Assembly: GCA_003254885.1 (NCBI GenBank)
Contig: QANT01009211.1
Span: forward strand, 1 to 20,712
Source: Purshia tridentata
Taxonomy: Eukaryota; Streptophyta; Magnoliopsida; Rosales; Rosaceae
Direction of reading: 5' to 3'
Length of the DNA stretch: 20,712 bases
The notes under the pieces are model-generated. The model did not search any database, was not told the DNA's origin, and saw only the letters and a program-made list of their open reading frames with translations. Numbering within the stretch: the first letter of the stretch is position 1; each line of letters begins with the position of its first letter. Shown one piece after another: positions 1 to 8,886 of this stretch. A program made the position numbers and the translations under genes.

Positions 1-92
1 TGTACAAATTAGAACATCTAATTTAAAATTAATTGATAAAATATTTCATGTTTAGAATGTGAAGTATTGCATAATATTGTGTCTCTCTAGTC

Positions 93-492
93 TAGGGATA
101 GCAATTATCCCCGTCCCCGTTAAGCCCCGTGGGGCCCCACTCCAATTAAGCGGGTATGGTAATACCACTCCCCGCCCCGTGGGGCCCCGTATATCCGTTT
201 AACTTAATAAATATATTATATAATATTAATTTTATAATTATATTTTAATTTTATGTTATAATTTTTATTGTTCATATGAATTTAATAATGTTTTAATGTA
301 ATATGTGTATGTTAATATATTTTATCTATATTATATTATATATTTGTGTTGATTTAGTATTATTTTAATAAGAAAAAAATATTTAAAAAAAGAGATATGG
401 GGCCCCGCATACCAGACGAGGACCCCATATACCCGACAGGCCGGGGATGGTATTGGCAAACCCGGCCCCGCCCCGCCCCGTTGCAATCCCTA
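93..492. mobile_element. hAT-superfamily MITE, 400 bp, complete with target-site duplication
   Basis: The ends are 12-bp terminal inverted repeats, TAGGGATAGCAA at 93-104 and TTGCAATCCCTA at 481-492, which match at 11 of 12 positions. The element is flanked by a perfect 8-bp duplication CTCTAGTC at 85-92 and 493-500. An 8-bp duplication with TAGGG ends is the hAT signature. The subterminal zones (about 105-195 and 398-480) are extremely G/C-rich with repeated GGGGCCCC palindromes, including GTGGGGCCCCAC at 129-140, while the core (about 200-395) is nearly pure A/T. There is no coding capacity, so it would depend on a transposase elsewhere. Confidence 0.88.
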
Positions 493-500
493 CTCTAGTC

Positions 501-1560
501 TCTACTCATTACAGCTAATTTTAAGTGGAATCAGGGATAGAGCCAAAAAAAAATTCAATGGGGCGTCTTTGAACAAGAACAAACAAATAAAATGCAAAAA
601 CACTTTTTTAACTACACAATTTCTTGCTTTAAAACACCTACAAAATTTGGAAGTGGACATTAATAGAGTGATAGGGACAGTCAATGGTGATATGAGTGTG
701 AATAGTTTACCAACAAGAAATGATAGGAATGTAAATATATGAGAGTAAACACTTGGGCACATGAGATGGTTTCAACTTTCATTGGGTGTAATTTTTTTCA
801 ACCAAAATCACTTTAGTGGGGCTGTCTGCCTCCTGTGAGTTTCCCTAAGTTAAATGTTCTAAGCTTTTATATGTTAGTATGAATTGAGGTTAATTTAATT
901 GGCCAAAAATAAAAGTTTTTTTTAATATATTCGGCTTCAAACCCTCCCTTTCTCAAGTTATAAAAAAAAAAACCCTTTTATATGTTATTAGAATAATTAA
1001 TTATGTGTGTCAATAATGTTCTAATATCTTATATTTATAATAGTTTTAGTTGTTTTTTCTCCCTAGGAGTGACAAATGAAAGTTTAAATTTATCCAAATT
1101 TTAAAGTACATTTAAGTGATAGAAAAAAAATATTTTGAATTCATAACACATTCTCTATGGGTAATGGACCCAAACTATTGAGGCATCCATTCTCCTTTTT
1201 TTGTATAGTATGGTAAAAACAATCTAAGAATCAACACATACTATATAGTATATATCCAAGGGATACCTAAAGTACTTTAGTCATGGATGGTCAGGTAAAA
1301 TGTCACATAACTAAGTTAATTATGGCTAAAAAATGAGATATATTCACTTAATCAAAGATATCGGATATGGTGATTGAAGATTATGATTTGTGAATTTTAA
1401 GCAAAACCCCATACTTTTTAAACAAATACCCTCATTAATTAGATAGTTAGATGTACCATTTCCTAATCAATTGAATAAGATTGGGTTGTCCACTTGTCCA
1501 TACCATGAAAAAGTGATAAAGACTTTTGAGAACTTCTGTCTCACGCTATTCCTATAAAGA
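501..1560. other. Intergenic AT-rich stretch, no gene seen
   Basis: I see no protein-like reading frame, RNA gene or repeat boundary here. The sequence is low-complexity A/T with short poly(A) and poly(T) runs. The 86-codon minus-strand open frame at 502-762 has no recognisable domain and is probably chance. Confidence 0.5.
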
Positions 1561-1589
1561 ACACGTGGCATCAATCTAATAAATGATAG

Positions 1590-2090
1590 AGTTGTAACCG
1601 TCGGATCCCATGGGACCGGTTCAAAAGCAAAGGCATGCAAAGCATTTTCAAGGAGATTTCTCAGTACCCACACCACACACATGACACAGAAACCGATCCT
1701 TATCACGCGGCGAAGAGGCGGACCATGCCGACAATTCTATTGGCAAAGCCCAAAAAGTCCAACAAAAGCACCAAAAAACATTTTCATTTTTTTTTATAAA
1801 GTACAACTGCCGCCACAAACTTTCCGTTTATGCGTCCCAAACATAGAAAGAAGCTGCAGCACGAAACGCGACAGCGCCGTCATAACCGCCGTTAGCTCAC
1901 ACCGCCCTTCCATTCTCGTAACGCTACGTGGCGAAATCAAACTCGCCAGCCTGGATTGGAGCCAAATTACACTTGTGGGTCCCGCCAACCGAAACGGTCC
2001 TGAGGGCAGGTATGGAGTGAAACGTGAATGTGTGTGACTGACTGTGTGTGTAATAGACTTACAGTGCATCCGGTCAAACATCTCGTTGAC
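1590..2090. other. CpG/GC-rich island without an identifiable gene
   Basis: Base composition shifts sharply from A/T-rich flanks to a zone dense in CG dinucleotides, for example the stretch around 1860-1990. Open frames overlap on both strands (1681-2037 plus, 1794-2081 minus), as expected where TA-rich stop codons are rare. Neither resembles a protein family I know. ACGTGG near 1925 is a G-box/ABRE-type core. It may be a relic promoter, or the 5' region of a gene that has been lost or displaced. I infer a regulatory or relic role only from composition. Confidence 0.35.
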
Positions 2091-2327
2091 TGTGCTGAAT
2101 ATTTTTCTTACTTATAAGCTTGGTGTTGGCATATCGGGTGCACTGGAACGCCACAACGTGGGCCCTCTTTAGCAAAAGTTCAGAATGTATCATAAAAAGT
2201 TTAATTCAGAACTTTTTGAACGGTCAGGATTGAATTATAAAATGACGTGGCAGACTTATGTTTGAGTTTACTTTGAACTCCACGTAATTAAGTGCATATA
2301 ACGCCCTAACACTAAATGATAATATCA

Positions 2328-2344
2328 TATATATATATATATAA
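2328..2344. repeat. (AT)n microsatellite
   Basis: A run of about eight AT dinucleotides directly precedes the left end of the long-TIR transposon. Such AT runs are common insertion targets, and this one hampers recognition of a clean target-site duplication. Confidence 0.8.
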
Positions 2345-2347
2345 TAA

Positions 2348-3288
2348 AGAGATAAATGCATCAGTGGTTCACGAGCTATTACTATTTTTCTAACTTGGTC
2401 TACAAATTAATTTTCGTATCACTTTGGTCTACGAATTCAAATTCTCGACCTAACTTGATCCATTCTGTAACGTTTGACCCATTTGGCCGTTAGAACCCAT
2501 CATATGCGTCGCATATGTCCTTTTTTATGGGCAAAATAATATTTTCCTCACCCATTACATTATTTCCCTCCCTTCCCTCTTGTCCTCCCAACCTCTGGCA
2601 CCATTTCTCCCTCCTTTATCTCTCTTTTCTTTTATTAAACCCACAGTTTAGGGTTAGAGAAGAGCTCCCAGACTAGCTAAGCCTCCACCAAAGTTCCTAT
2701 ACCAATGTAATCCAACTCATCACACAATTCCTTTGGTCAAAGTAGGTACTGTCATTGTGGAAGGTTTGTGGTGATGAAAACTAGTTGGACCGATTTGAAT
2801 CCAGGAAGAAGATTTGAGTCATGCTTAATGCCAAAGGTAATGGACTTTGTACAAGGTGTTGTTTTTCTTTGTTTTCCCAAGTGTGAATGTGATTAACTGG
2901 AATGGGTCTTTCAATTGCTGAGAATCTCACACTTACTGTATGTTGGAGTCTCCCCTCCCACTCAAAATTCCATCGCCATTTACAGAAAATTTAGCCGATT
3001 CGAATCAACCCAACAACCCTTCAAATGAATTTGGAGATTTCGTGAAGTTTTCACCCAAAAGCCCTTCAAATGCTTCTCTGTTCGAATAAAATGGTTTTCA
3101 AAAGAAATTCTCAGATTTTTGGCTAAAGGAAATAATGTAATGGATGAGAAAAATACTATTTTTCCCATAAAAAAAGGGCATATGCGACGCACGTGATGAG
3201 TTTTAACAACCAAATGGGCCAAACGTTACGGAATGAACCAAGTTGGGAAAATAGCAATAGTTCGTAGACCAATGGTGCATTTATCTCT
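2348..3288. mobile_element. Non-autonomous long-TIR DNA transposon (Mutator-like), ~941 bp
   Basis: Both ends begin with AGAGATAAATGCA in inverted orientation (2348-2360 and 3276-3288). The inverted similarity continues inward to about 2566 on the left and back to about 3129 on the right, at roughly 80% identity by eye. The left arm carries about 60 bp (about 2400-2459) missing from the right arm and partly a tandem copy of neighbouring TIR sequence. The left arm also holds the palindrome CATATGCGTCGCATATG at 2501-2517. TIRs of 160-220 bp are typical of MULEs. No transposase is present. I could not define a 9-bp target duplication because the flanks are AT repeats, so the superfamily is inferred. 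The interior carries a GRF-type zinc-finger remnant. Confidence 0.75.
2705..2889 (+). pseudogene. GRF-type zinc-finger protein remnant inside the transposon
   Basis: Reading from 2741 gives RYCHCGRFVVMKTSWTD followed by LNPGRRFESC. This fits the first part of the plant GRF zinc finger: a CxCG pair (Cys codons at 2750 and 2756), a Trp-Thr, the NPGRRF core and a third Cys (codon 2822). GRF fingers bind single-stranded nucleic acid in some proteins, and small GRF proteins are abundant in plant genomes, where they are often linked to transposons. The likely start ATG at 2705-2707 is followed at once by an in-frame TAA. The downstream SNSS-rich leader looks like a normal small-GRF N-terminus, so a nonsense change is the likely cause. 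The frame runs on to a stop near 2889 without the fourth Cys in a recognisable context. A GTAATG donor-like site follows the Lys codon near 2834, so an intron is possible. Confidence 0.6.
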
Positions 3289-4030
3289 ACAATAAAATAT
3301 CTCTATTCAAAAAAATTTCCTTAGTACGAACAACCAGCTTAAAAGCTTTCATGAAATATGCATTAAACCATATATATTTGGCTTATTAAAATTGGAAAAA
3401 TTGTATGCCGTTTTTTGTGTGACAATAATTTACACATGTCTTAATAACCTTCTTGTATGCGCACCGATTGGGACTTATGGACAAAATGATTGTACATCAT
3501 CCATTATATTTTGCACGTTCCCTCTTTCTTATGTCAAAGAATACAGCCACACACACTGAAACCAAAAATATGTAGGAAACCGAACATTTCAATAGGCAAT
3601 TTTTAGGCATCTCTATTATTAGCATACCTCCATTTTAGTCAATTTACACTTCAAATTCCCTTGTCTATATATTTTTTCATACACTTAATTGTGACTTAGA
3701 GTAAGTTAAGAGCATCAATGTCATTTGCCTTACCTTAACCAAAATTTCCTGGTCTAAGAAACAAGTTTACTCGTAAGCATACAAGGAAACAAACTTATCT
3801 CAAAAATTAATAATTTGAAATTAAATGCCATTGCAAAATTTGATTGATATATCTTTTCAATATATTGGGTGACAAATCAAATTCAACCACACAAAAACAG
3901 TATACAAAATTGACAAGAATGATACATATTTGAAGGGGCATCAATATTGTTTGTGATCTTTTTAATGAGTAGGGGATGAAATTTACAGTTATTTGAGGCG
4001 TCATTTTTCCTGGGCAACCCCTTGTTATCT
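3289..4030. other. Intergenic AT-rich stretch, no gene seen
   Basis: No domain, RNA gene or repeat is recognisable. Two overlapping minus-strand open frames (3807-4004, 3883-4065) are low-complexity and look like chance. Confidence 0.5.
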
Positions 4031-4038
4031 TCTCTCAG

Positions 4039-4423
4039 ACTGTATCCTTTTTGGAAGAGCTTCAAGGTTCAGCAGTAATGCCGAGTATGGCTGCTCTGGT
4101 TCCTCTCAAGCTTTACTTTGATAGAGCATCGCGGATCGAAATGCGACGGCATGGGGTGGGTGCAGTTGACCTGAGGATTGGTTTCTAAGATACATGGCTT
4201 ACTGTCTCACTTTATGTTTATTTCTTTTCGGTATATATGTTCCTAGGATATGTAATGTTGCAGCCCATACTTTGGTGTGACATGGTTTGGAGTGTGATCA
4301 ACCCACTTTGTGGTTTAAAAAGGGTCTAAATTGGTTTGTACCAATTTTGAACCATGATGTATCTCTTTGGTTGAATAGCTATATATAATCAAGCTTTTGG
4401 CTCTCTTTAAAAAAAAAAAAAAA
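4039..4423 (+). other. Coding-like tail ending in poly(A): possible retrocopy 3' end or gene relic
   Basis: After a pyrimidine-rich tract ending TCTCTCAG (4031-4038, acceptor-like), a 49-codon open frame runs to TAA at 4186-4188. Its composition looks protein-like, with a GSAVMPSMAALVPLKLYF stretch and a basic RIEMRRHG segment. About 220 bp of UTR-like sequence follows, ending in an uninterrupted run of 15 A at 4409-4423. A terminal A run suggests a reverse-transcribed copy or a LINE end. I could not identify the protein and found no flanking target duplication. Confidence 0.3.
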
Positions 4424-4504
4424 CCACAGAGAATCCAAATCCAAAAAGGATAATTAGTCTATCAAACTGACATAGTGAAGCTAGGAGATAGCAAATAATG
4501 ACTA

Positions 4505-5280
4505 TGCAAACAATTTACATAGTTTATCTTAACAAATATCCTAAATTAATGAGTAAATGCGCCAAAAAATGATAATATTAATCAGCAGTTTCAATTTACT
4601 ATCAACTTGAATAATACGTCATTGATGTTTAATTATATCCCTAATGAAGATAATCATGTAGACACATGAATAGCATATGTGTCCAAATTCGTGATGTAGC
4701 TCAACTTTTCTATTTTTGAGAAACAAAACTAAACAACACCCACACGAGCAATTGTTACATACTTTTTCACATATAACATGCATATACCCTAAATAAGTGA
4801 ATGAATGCACCAAGAAATTAACGATAATCTTAATCATCAGTTTCAATTCACAGTCAACTAAAATATTATGTCACTCGTGGTTAATTATATGCCCAAAAAA
4901 ACTATCATGTAGAGTTTTTGAATAAAAAATGTGTCCAAATTCATGATGTAGCTTAATTTTTCTTCTTTGAGAATTGAAGTAATTAACATCTGCACGAGAA
5001 ATTATTACATACTTTTTCACAAATAAAAAATACCCTAAATTTTGTTTAACGAAAAAAAACACACTAAATTAGTGAGTAAATACACATTTTAAGTATCTTT
5101 TCTGATTCATCGTCAACTTGATTATTAGGTGATCACTAATGTTAATTATATGCCTAACTAAGATTATCATGTAGAGAGATGAATAGAAAATGTGTCAAAA
5201 TTCGTGAGGTAGCTCAATTTTTCTTTTTTGAGAAATCAAACTAAATGATAACTGCATGAGCAACTGTTACGTACCTAGAC
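4505..5280. repeat. Degenerate tandem array, unit about 250-260 bp, about three copies
   Basis: The anchor GTGTCCAAATTCGTGATG occurs at 4679 and, with few changes, at 4931 and 5192, giving spacings of 252 and 261 bp. Each copy also repeats a block of the CATACTTTTTCAC type, a CCCTAAATTAGTGAG block and an ATTATATGCC block in the same order. Copies differ by many substitutions and small indels, so the array is old. The minus-strand open frames at 4619-4846 and 4871-5062 give similar peptides only because they lie in the repeat. Confidence 0.75.
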
Positions 5281-5289
5281 AATGACCAA

Positions 5290-5815
5290 TCACGATATCA
5301 AGAAACGAATCAACCCTAGTTTGTTGAAAAATTAGGGTTATGTCTCATCTCGGCCAAATGTTATGCGCTAATATTAGCTTCATGAAACACGTGGTGAAAA
5401 TGTACTTTTAGAAACTGAGAAATCCACGAACAAATATTCGAAATCAACGATCATATGCTGGTCTAGGTAGGCAACCCTTCAAATGAACTTTTAAAACTCA
5501 TGTTTGTATACCCGACAAACATCATCACACATAGACATGAATAGAAAATTTGTCAAAATCCGTGAGGTAGCTTAACTTTTTCGTCTTAAAAAAGCCGTAC
5601 TAAACGACACTCACACGTGAATAGATTGAATTTGTTAAAAGGCACACAAGTTTGTTGAAAAAATTGGTTTTGTCCCATCTTGGCTCCAAAGGTTTACAAG
5701 AATATTGGCTTCATAAAACACACGATGAAATTACGCTTCTAAAAAATTAAGAAATCTACAAAATAATATTCTAAACAATAATCGTAATCGTCCGACTAGC
5801 CAAACCTTACCATGC
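5290..5815. repeat. Higher-order duplicated segment adjoining the tandem array
   Basis: A block starting near 5319 (AGTTTGTTGAAAAATTAGGG, then a GTCTCATCT/CGGC block, then CTTCATGAAACAC) recurs near 5649 with the same order of blocks, spaced about 330 bp. Between them, near 5550, a fourth divergent copy of the array anchor appears (TGTCAAAATCCGTGAGG). The locus therefore grew by duplication of a composite unit as well as of the ~255-bp unit. Confidence 0.55.
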
Positions 5816-5819
5816 ATGG

Positions 5820-6180
5820 AATATATGACAATCTCATAATCATCTTCAACTTATAGATGTTGAACACTATAGAATTTTGTCCAAATAAATTTGCGTAAAA
5901 TGAAATTATTATATATATTTATTTATTTATGAACCGGAGTTAAAACTTTTCCCATTAAAGAAGCATGCGGTATCCTCGTGTAATAATTCGTTGAAGCAGA
6001 TTAAGAAAGATATCAAAAAATAGTAGGGCAAGAAATTCAGTCCAAATTTTTAATCACTAAACAAGGCAGCAACAGCAATGTTCGTAGGTCCATTGCTTGC
6101 ATATAATCTACCACACCAGCATTAAATTTTAGAGGTAGGAGGTGGTTAAAAAACTTAAAATAGAAAAAAAGAAGAAAAAG
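5820..6180. other. Distal upstream region of the ERF gene, no gene seen
   Basis: AT-rich sequence with no recognisable coding or RNA gene. A minus-strand open frame covering 6037-6399 is antisense to the ERF promoter and is not protein-like. Confidence 0.45.
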
Positions 6181-6186
6181 CGTTAT

Positions 6187-6193
6187 ACGTGGC
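6187..6193 (+). promoter_or_regulatory. ABRE/G-box-type core upstream of the ERF gene
   Basis: ACGTGGC lies about 140 bp upstream of the TATA box. This is the ABRE core bound by bZIP factors in ABA and stress responses. A single copy is weak evidence, and function is inferred only from position in a stress-type ERF promoter. Confidence 0.35.
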
Positions 6194-6323
6194 ATGAGGT
6201 GAGAGGTAGTAAGAAGTAACCGAGGTGGTTCGTGCAAGGGAAGCCACATTAGGCTTAGATTGTGCACTATACACAACACACAAGCGCCCAAAAAGGAGCG
6301 TAGCTTTAACACTCTCTCCCCGC

Positions 6324-6330
6324 TATATAA
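6324..6330 (+). promoter_or_regulatory. TATA box of the ERF gene
   Basis: TATATAA sits in a C-rich context 115 bp before the ATG at 6445. A start site about 30 bp downstream would leave a leader of about 90 nt. Confidence 0.7.
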
Positions 6331-6378
6331 CCCCACCTCACTGCCCTTCTCTTTCCCCAACAAAGCCTTTCTGTCTCG

Positions 6379-6395
6379 CTCTCTCTCTCTCTCTT
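6379..6395 (+). repeat. (CT)n tract in the ERF 5' leader
   Basis: A CT dinucleotide run lies between the TATA box and the ATG. CT/GA tracts are common in plant 5' leaders and can bind BBR/BPC (GAGA-binding) factors. It is also a length-variable microsatellite. Confidence 0.75.
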
Positions 6396-6444
6396 TCAAG
6401 CATCACGTTTTCAAGCAAACACCACCTCATCCACCCACAAAACC

Positions 6445-7176
6445 ATGGCTCCGACCATAAAATCCGGCTCTACCAACCCGACCCAGGCCCATAACAACTC
6501 CAAAGAGATCCGATACCGGGGCGTCAGGAAGAGGCCCTGGGGTCGCTACGCCGCCGAGATCAGAGATCCCGGGAAGAAAACCCGTGTCTGGCTCGGCACT
6601 TTTGACACCGCCGAGGAGGCAGCGCGTGCCTACGACGCTGCTGCCCGGGAGTTCCGCGGAGCTAAGGCGAAGACCAACTTCCCAACGTCCGCGGAGCTCA
6701 ACGACGCAAACAACATTAACAACACCATCAACATCATGATCAACAACAACAAGCCGCCCACTCGCAGCCCCAGTCAGAGCAGCACCGTCGAGTCCTCCTC
6801 CCCACCGCCGCCGCCGCCGGCGGCTCTGGACCTCACTCTCACCCCCCATTACGCCTCAGCCACCGCCGGCTACTACACAACCGCGAGTGGCTTCCACGCG
6901 CTCCCTGTGGCGCGCCCGGTGTTCTTCTTTGACGCCTTTGCCCGGGCCGACAACAACGTGGCCTCCTCTGCTCTCCACCGCTCCCGCGAAATGTGCAGGT
7001 TCGACCGTACTGCTGCTGCGGTGGCCGCCGCCGCCTCTGGTGGAGCCCACAGCGACTCGGACTCGTCGTCAGTCGTCGATTTCGATAACGGACCTCGCAG
7101 CGGCAGCAGCAGCAGCGGAGGAGGAAGAGCGCTTGGTCTCGACCTCAACCTACCTCCCGCACCTGAGGTTGCATGA
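6445..7176 (+). CDS. ERF4: ERF4/ERF8-like AP2/ERF transcriptional repressor with EAR motif (group VIII)
   Basis: A 243-aa, intronless nuclear DNA-binding protein. The single AP2/ERF domain spans about residues 23-80 ([18 protein letters not shown], the WLG turn, then [12 protein letters not shown]). It carries Ala36 and Asp41 at the positions that mark ERF rather than DREB proteins, which predicts GCC-box binding. After an Asn-rich linker come an SPSQSST block (108-114), a proline run, an LDLTL segment (128-132), an [13 protein letters not shown] segment, an [11 protein letters not shown] block (203-213) and a C-terminal LDLNLPP (232-238). The [18 protein letters not shown] and terminal EAR blocks match my memory of Arabidopsis ERF4. 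The DLNxxP EAR motif recruits TOPLESS/SAP18-type corepressors, so the predicted role is repression of ethylene-, ABA- or defence-responsive genes. The start has an optimal context (ACCATGG). The gene is much more GC-rich than its surroundings. ERF8 is the main alternative name. Confidence 0.95.
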   Translation: MAPTIKSGSTNPTQAHNNSKEIRYRGVRKRPWGRYAAEIRDPGKKTRVWLGTFDTAEEAARAYDAAAREFRGAKAKTNFPTSAELNDANNINNTINIMINNNKPPTRSPSQSSTVESSSPPPPPPAALDLTLTPHYASATAGYYTTASGFHALPVARPVFFFDAFARADNNVASSALHRSREMCRFDRTAAAVAAAASGGAHSDSDSSSVVDFDNGPRSGSSSSGGGRALGLDLNLPPAPEVA

Positions 7177-7480
7177 GTCCGCCGCCGGGAATCGATCCCC
7201 CTTTTTTATTCCGCCCCAAATTTACTTTTTTCTTTCTTTTTTGTTAAATTAAAAAAAAAAACTCTAGAGCGAGAAAGCAAGCTCCAGCTGACACCTGTAT
7301 GTTCGGATTAGCCTTAATATGCTGTTGTTAGCTGCTCCCCATGTATATACAGAGAGAAGAGAAAACTGCAGCTTTTTTTTTTTCGCAACTGAGAGATCTT
7401 AGTTTCTCTCTGTGTTGTTTAGTAGTCTTTATGTTCAAATCTGCAATGAAATGAAACATTTCATTCTGTATCAGTATCAC
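7177..7480 (+). terminator. Probable 3' UTR and polyadenylation region of the ERF gene
   Basis: The sequence becomes T-rich after the stop. AATGAA-type near-upstream elements occur at 7445-7455 (AATGAAATGAAA), followed by a T-rich stretch. Plant poly(A) signals are loose, so the exact end is uncertain. Confidence 0.35.
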
Positions 7481-8287
7481 TCTCTTATTCGCTGTTTGTT
7501 TGCTGAGAAACCTCAGGAAAATGACTCTGTCCGTGGATCCAAACAAACCAAATTTTTTCTATATCCAAATTTGGACATGGCTTATTTCGCTTAGATTTAG
7601 GGTTATCCATGACTACGATCCAACAGACATATCGCCGGCATTGTTTCCCGAGTGATGAGCCTTGTCGTGCGGTGAGGTTGTGAATTTTTTGTGACAGTAG
7701 TTCTGCTAACGTGCGCCTAGCCGACTGTTTCAGCTCTAAGTTTGCGCACGTTAGAAAAAATCTCTCCGTGCTTACGTTACCGGTTGGGGGTTGGAACTTG
7801 GGACCCCACCCGCGTATGGAAGACCGCATCGCTGCTGAATATTTTAAGCGAAAAAGCTGTAAGACACGGAGCGGCGTCATGATTAGGAGCATGGGGCTCG
7901 CTCTGCTTGACTCTACACGGAACGGCTCCTGCCTCGTGATTTTCGTTCATGTAGCGCTGATCTCCAGCAATATCTTCATCTGACGGCTGAGATTTAGGGG
8001 CAGCAGGGTGGGCCCATGAGGACTCGTTCAGTATACAATTCTCTCCATTTTATTCTTGTTTCGTTTTTCCTTTTTTTGGTTTTTATAAGAGACGGCACCG
8101 ACGGCGAAACCGCTGCTTATTTTAAGAGGACCGAATCAGAAGCGGGTGGGTCCAGAGCTGGGCCCCACCAGACCGTGTTGACGAGGTACATGTCGGGATT
8201 CGGGTTGTCGTCACGTGCACCCTACTCTCACTCACCGTCCAGTAATTACTAATTCAGTTTGAGTTATTTCACATGCACCCATAGTTT
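7481..8287. other. Intergenic region with a CG-rich, promoter-like segment, no gene assigned
   Basis: From about 7610 to 8240 the sequence is CG-richer than its flanks, with GGGCCCA (8009-8016) and GGGCCCCACC (8160-8169) blocks and a CACGTG G-box core near 8212. Open frames at 7711-7983 (plus), 8016-8252 (plus) and 7485-7892 (minus) match no family I know. Two short related phrases (GCTGCTGAATATTTTAAG near 7831 and GCTGCTTATTTTAAG near 8111) hint at an internal duplication. Confidence 0.35.
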
Positions 8288-8380
8288 TTCTTATGATAAA
8301 TGGTTTGGCCCCCCTATTCTCTATATTTACATGCAAGGTCCCCATGCGTTCTCATTTCTTATCCCACTTTAAAAATAATT
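8288..8380 (+). repeat. 93-bp direct repeat, copy 1
   Basis: This segment, from TTCTTATGATAAATGG to the AAAAATAATT end, recurs 173 bp downstream with one inserted A as the only difference visible by eye. Confidence 0.92.
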
Positions 8381-8460
8381 ATTTTAGTTTTATTTTTTAA
8401 TTAAAAAGACAAAAATACCCTTGACAACTAGTTTTATGAGTCACATGATCAAATTTTAAC

Positions 8461-8554
8461 TTCTTATGATAAATGGTTTGGCCCCCCTATTCTCTAATAT
8501 TTACATGCAAGGTCCCCATGCGTTCTCATTTCTTATCCCACTTTAAAAATAATT
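8461..8554 (+). repeat. 93-bp direct repeat, copy 2 (94 bp)
   Basis: Second copy, separated from the first by 80 bp of AT-rich DNA. Near identity implies a recent segmental or tandem duplication. The sequences beyond both copies are unrelated. Confidence 0.92.
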
Positions 8555-8886
8555 TTACCCCTAAGGAAGTCTTTTCCCTTAGTGTCCTAGTTGCACATTT
8601 GTGGATGAAACACTATGCATATAGGAGTGACTACACTTCATGTCTCCAACTATGATCTTGATAGAGAACATGCAAATATTACGATCGAAGAAGTTATATT
8701 AAAAATATTTATTTCTTTACGTGAATTATTGTATATGTATTTATACACTAAGAATAATTAAATCAAATTTTAAATGCTTTCGCTCGTCATCACTGACTAC
8801 ATAACTTCTAAATAATTCAATTATTTATCAAATTTCAGCTCATTAAGTTGATGTCTTATGTGCTAAATCTTAAGTTACAGAAGTTG

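Noticed and set aside
1681..2037. Possible 118-aa gene on the plus strand
   Set aside because: Overlaps an equally long minus-strand frame in a CG-rich patch where stops are rare; no domain, and composition is not protein-like.
6427..6849. 140-codon minus-strand open frame antisense to the ERF gene
   Set aside because: It is a shadow of the GC-rich ERF coding strand: repetitive Gly/Arg/Val-rich translation with no domain.
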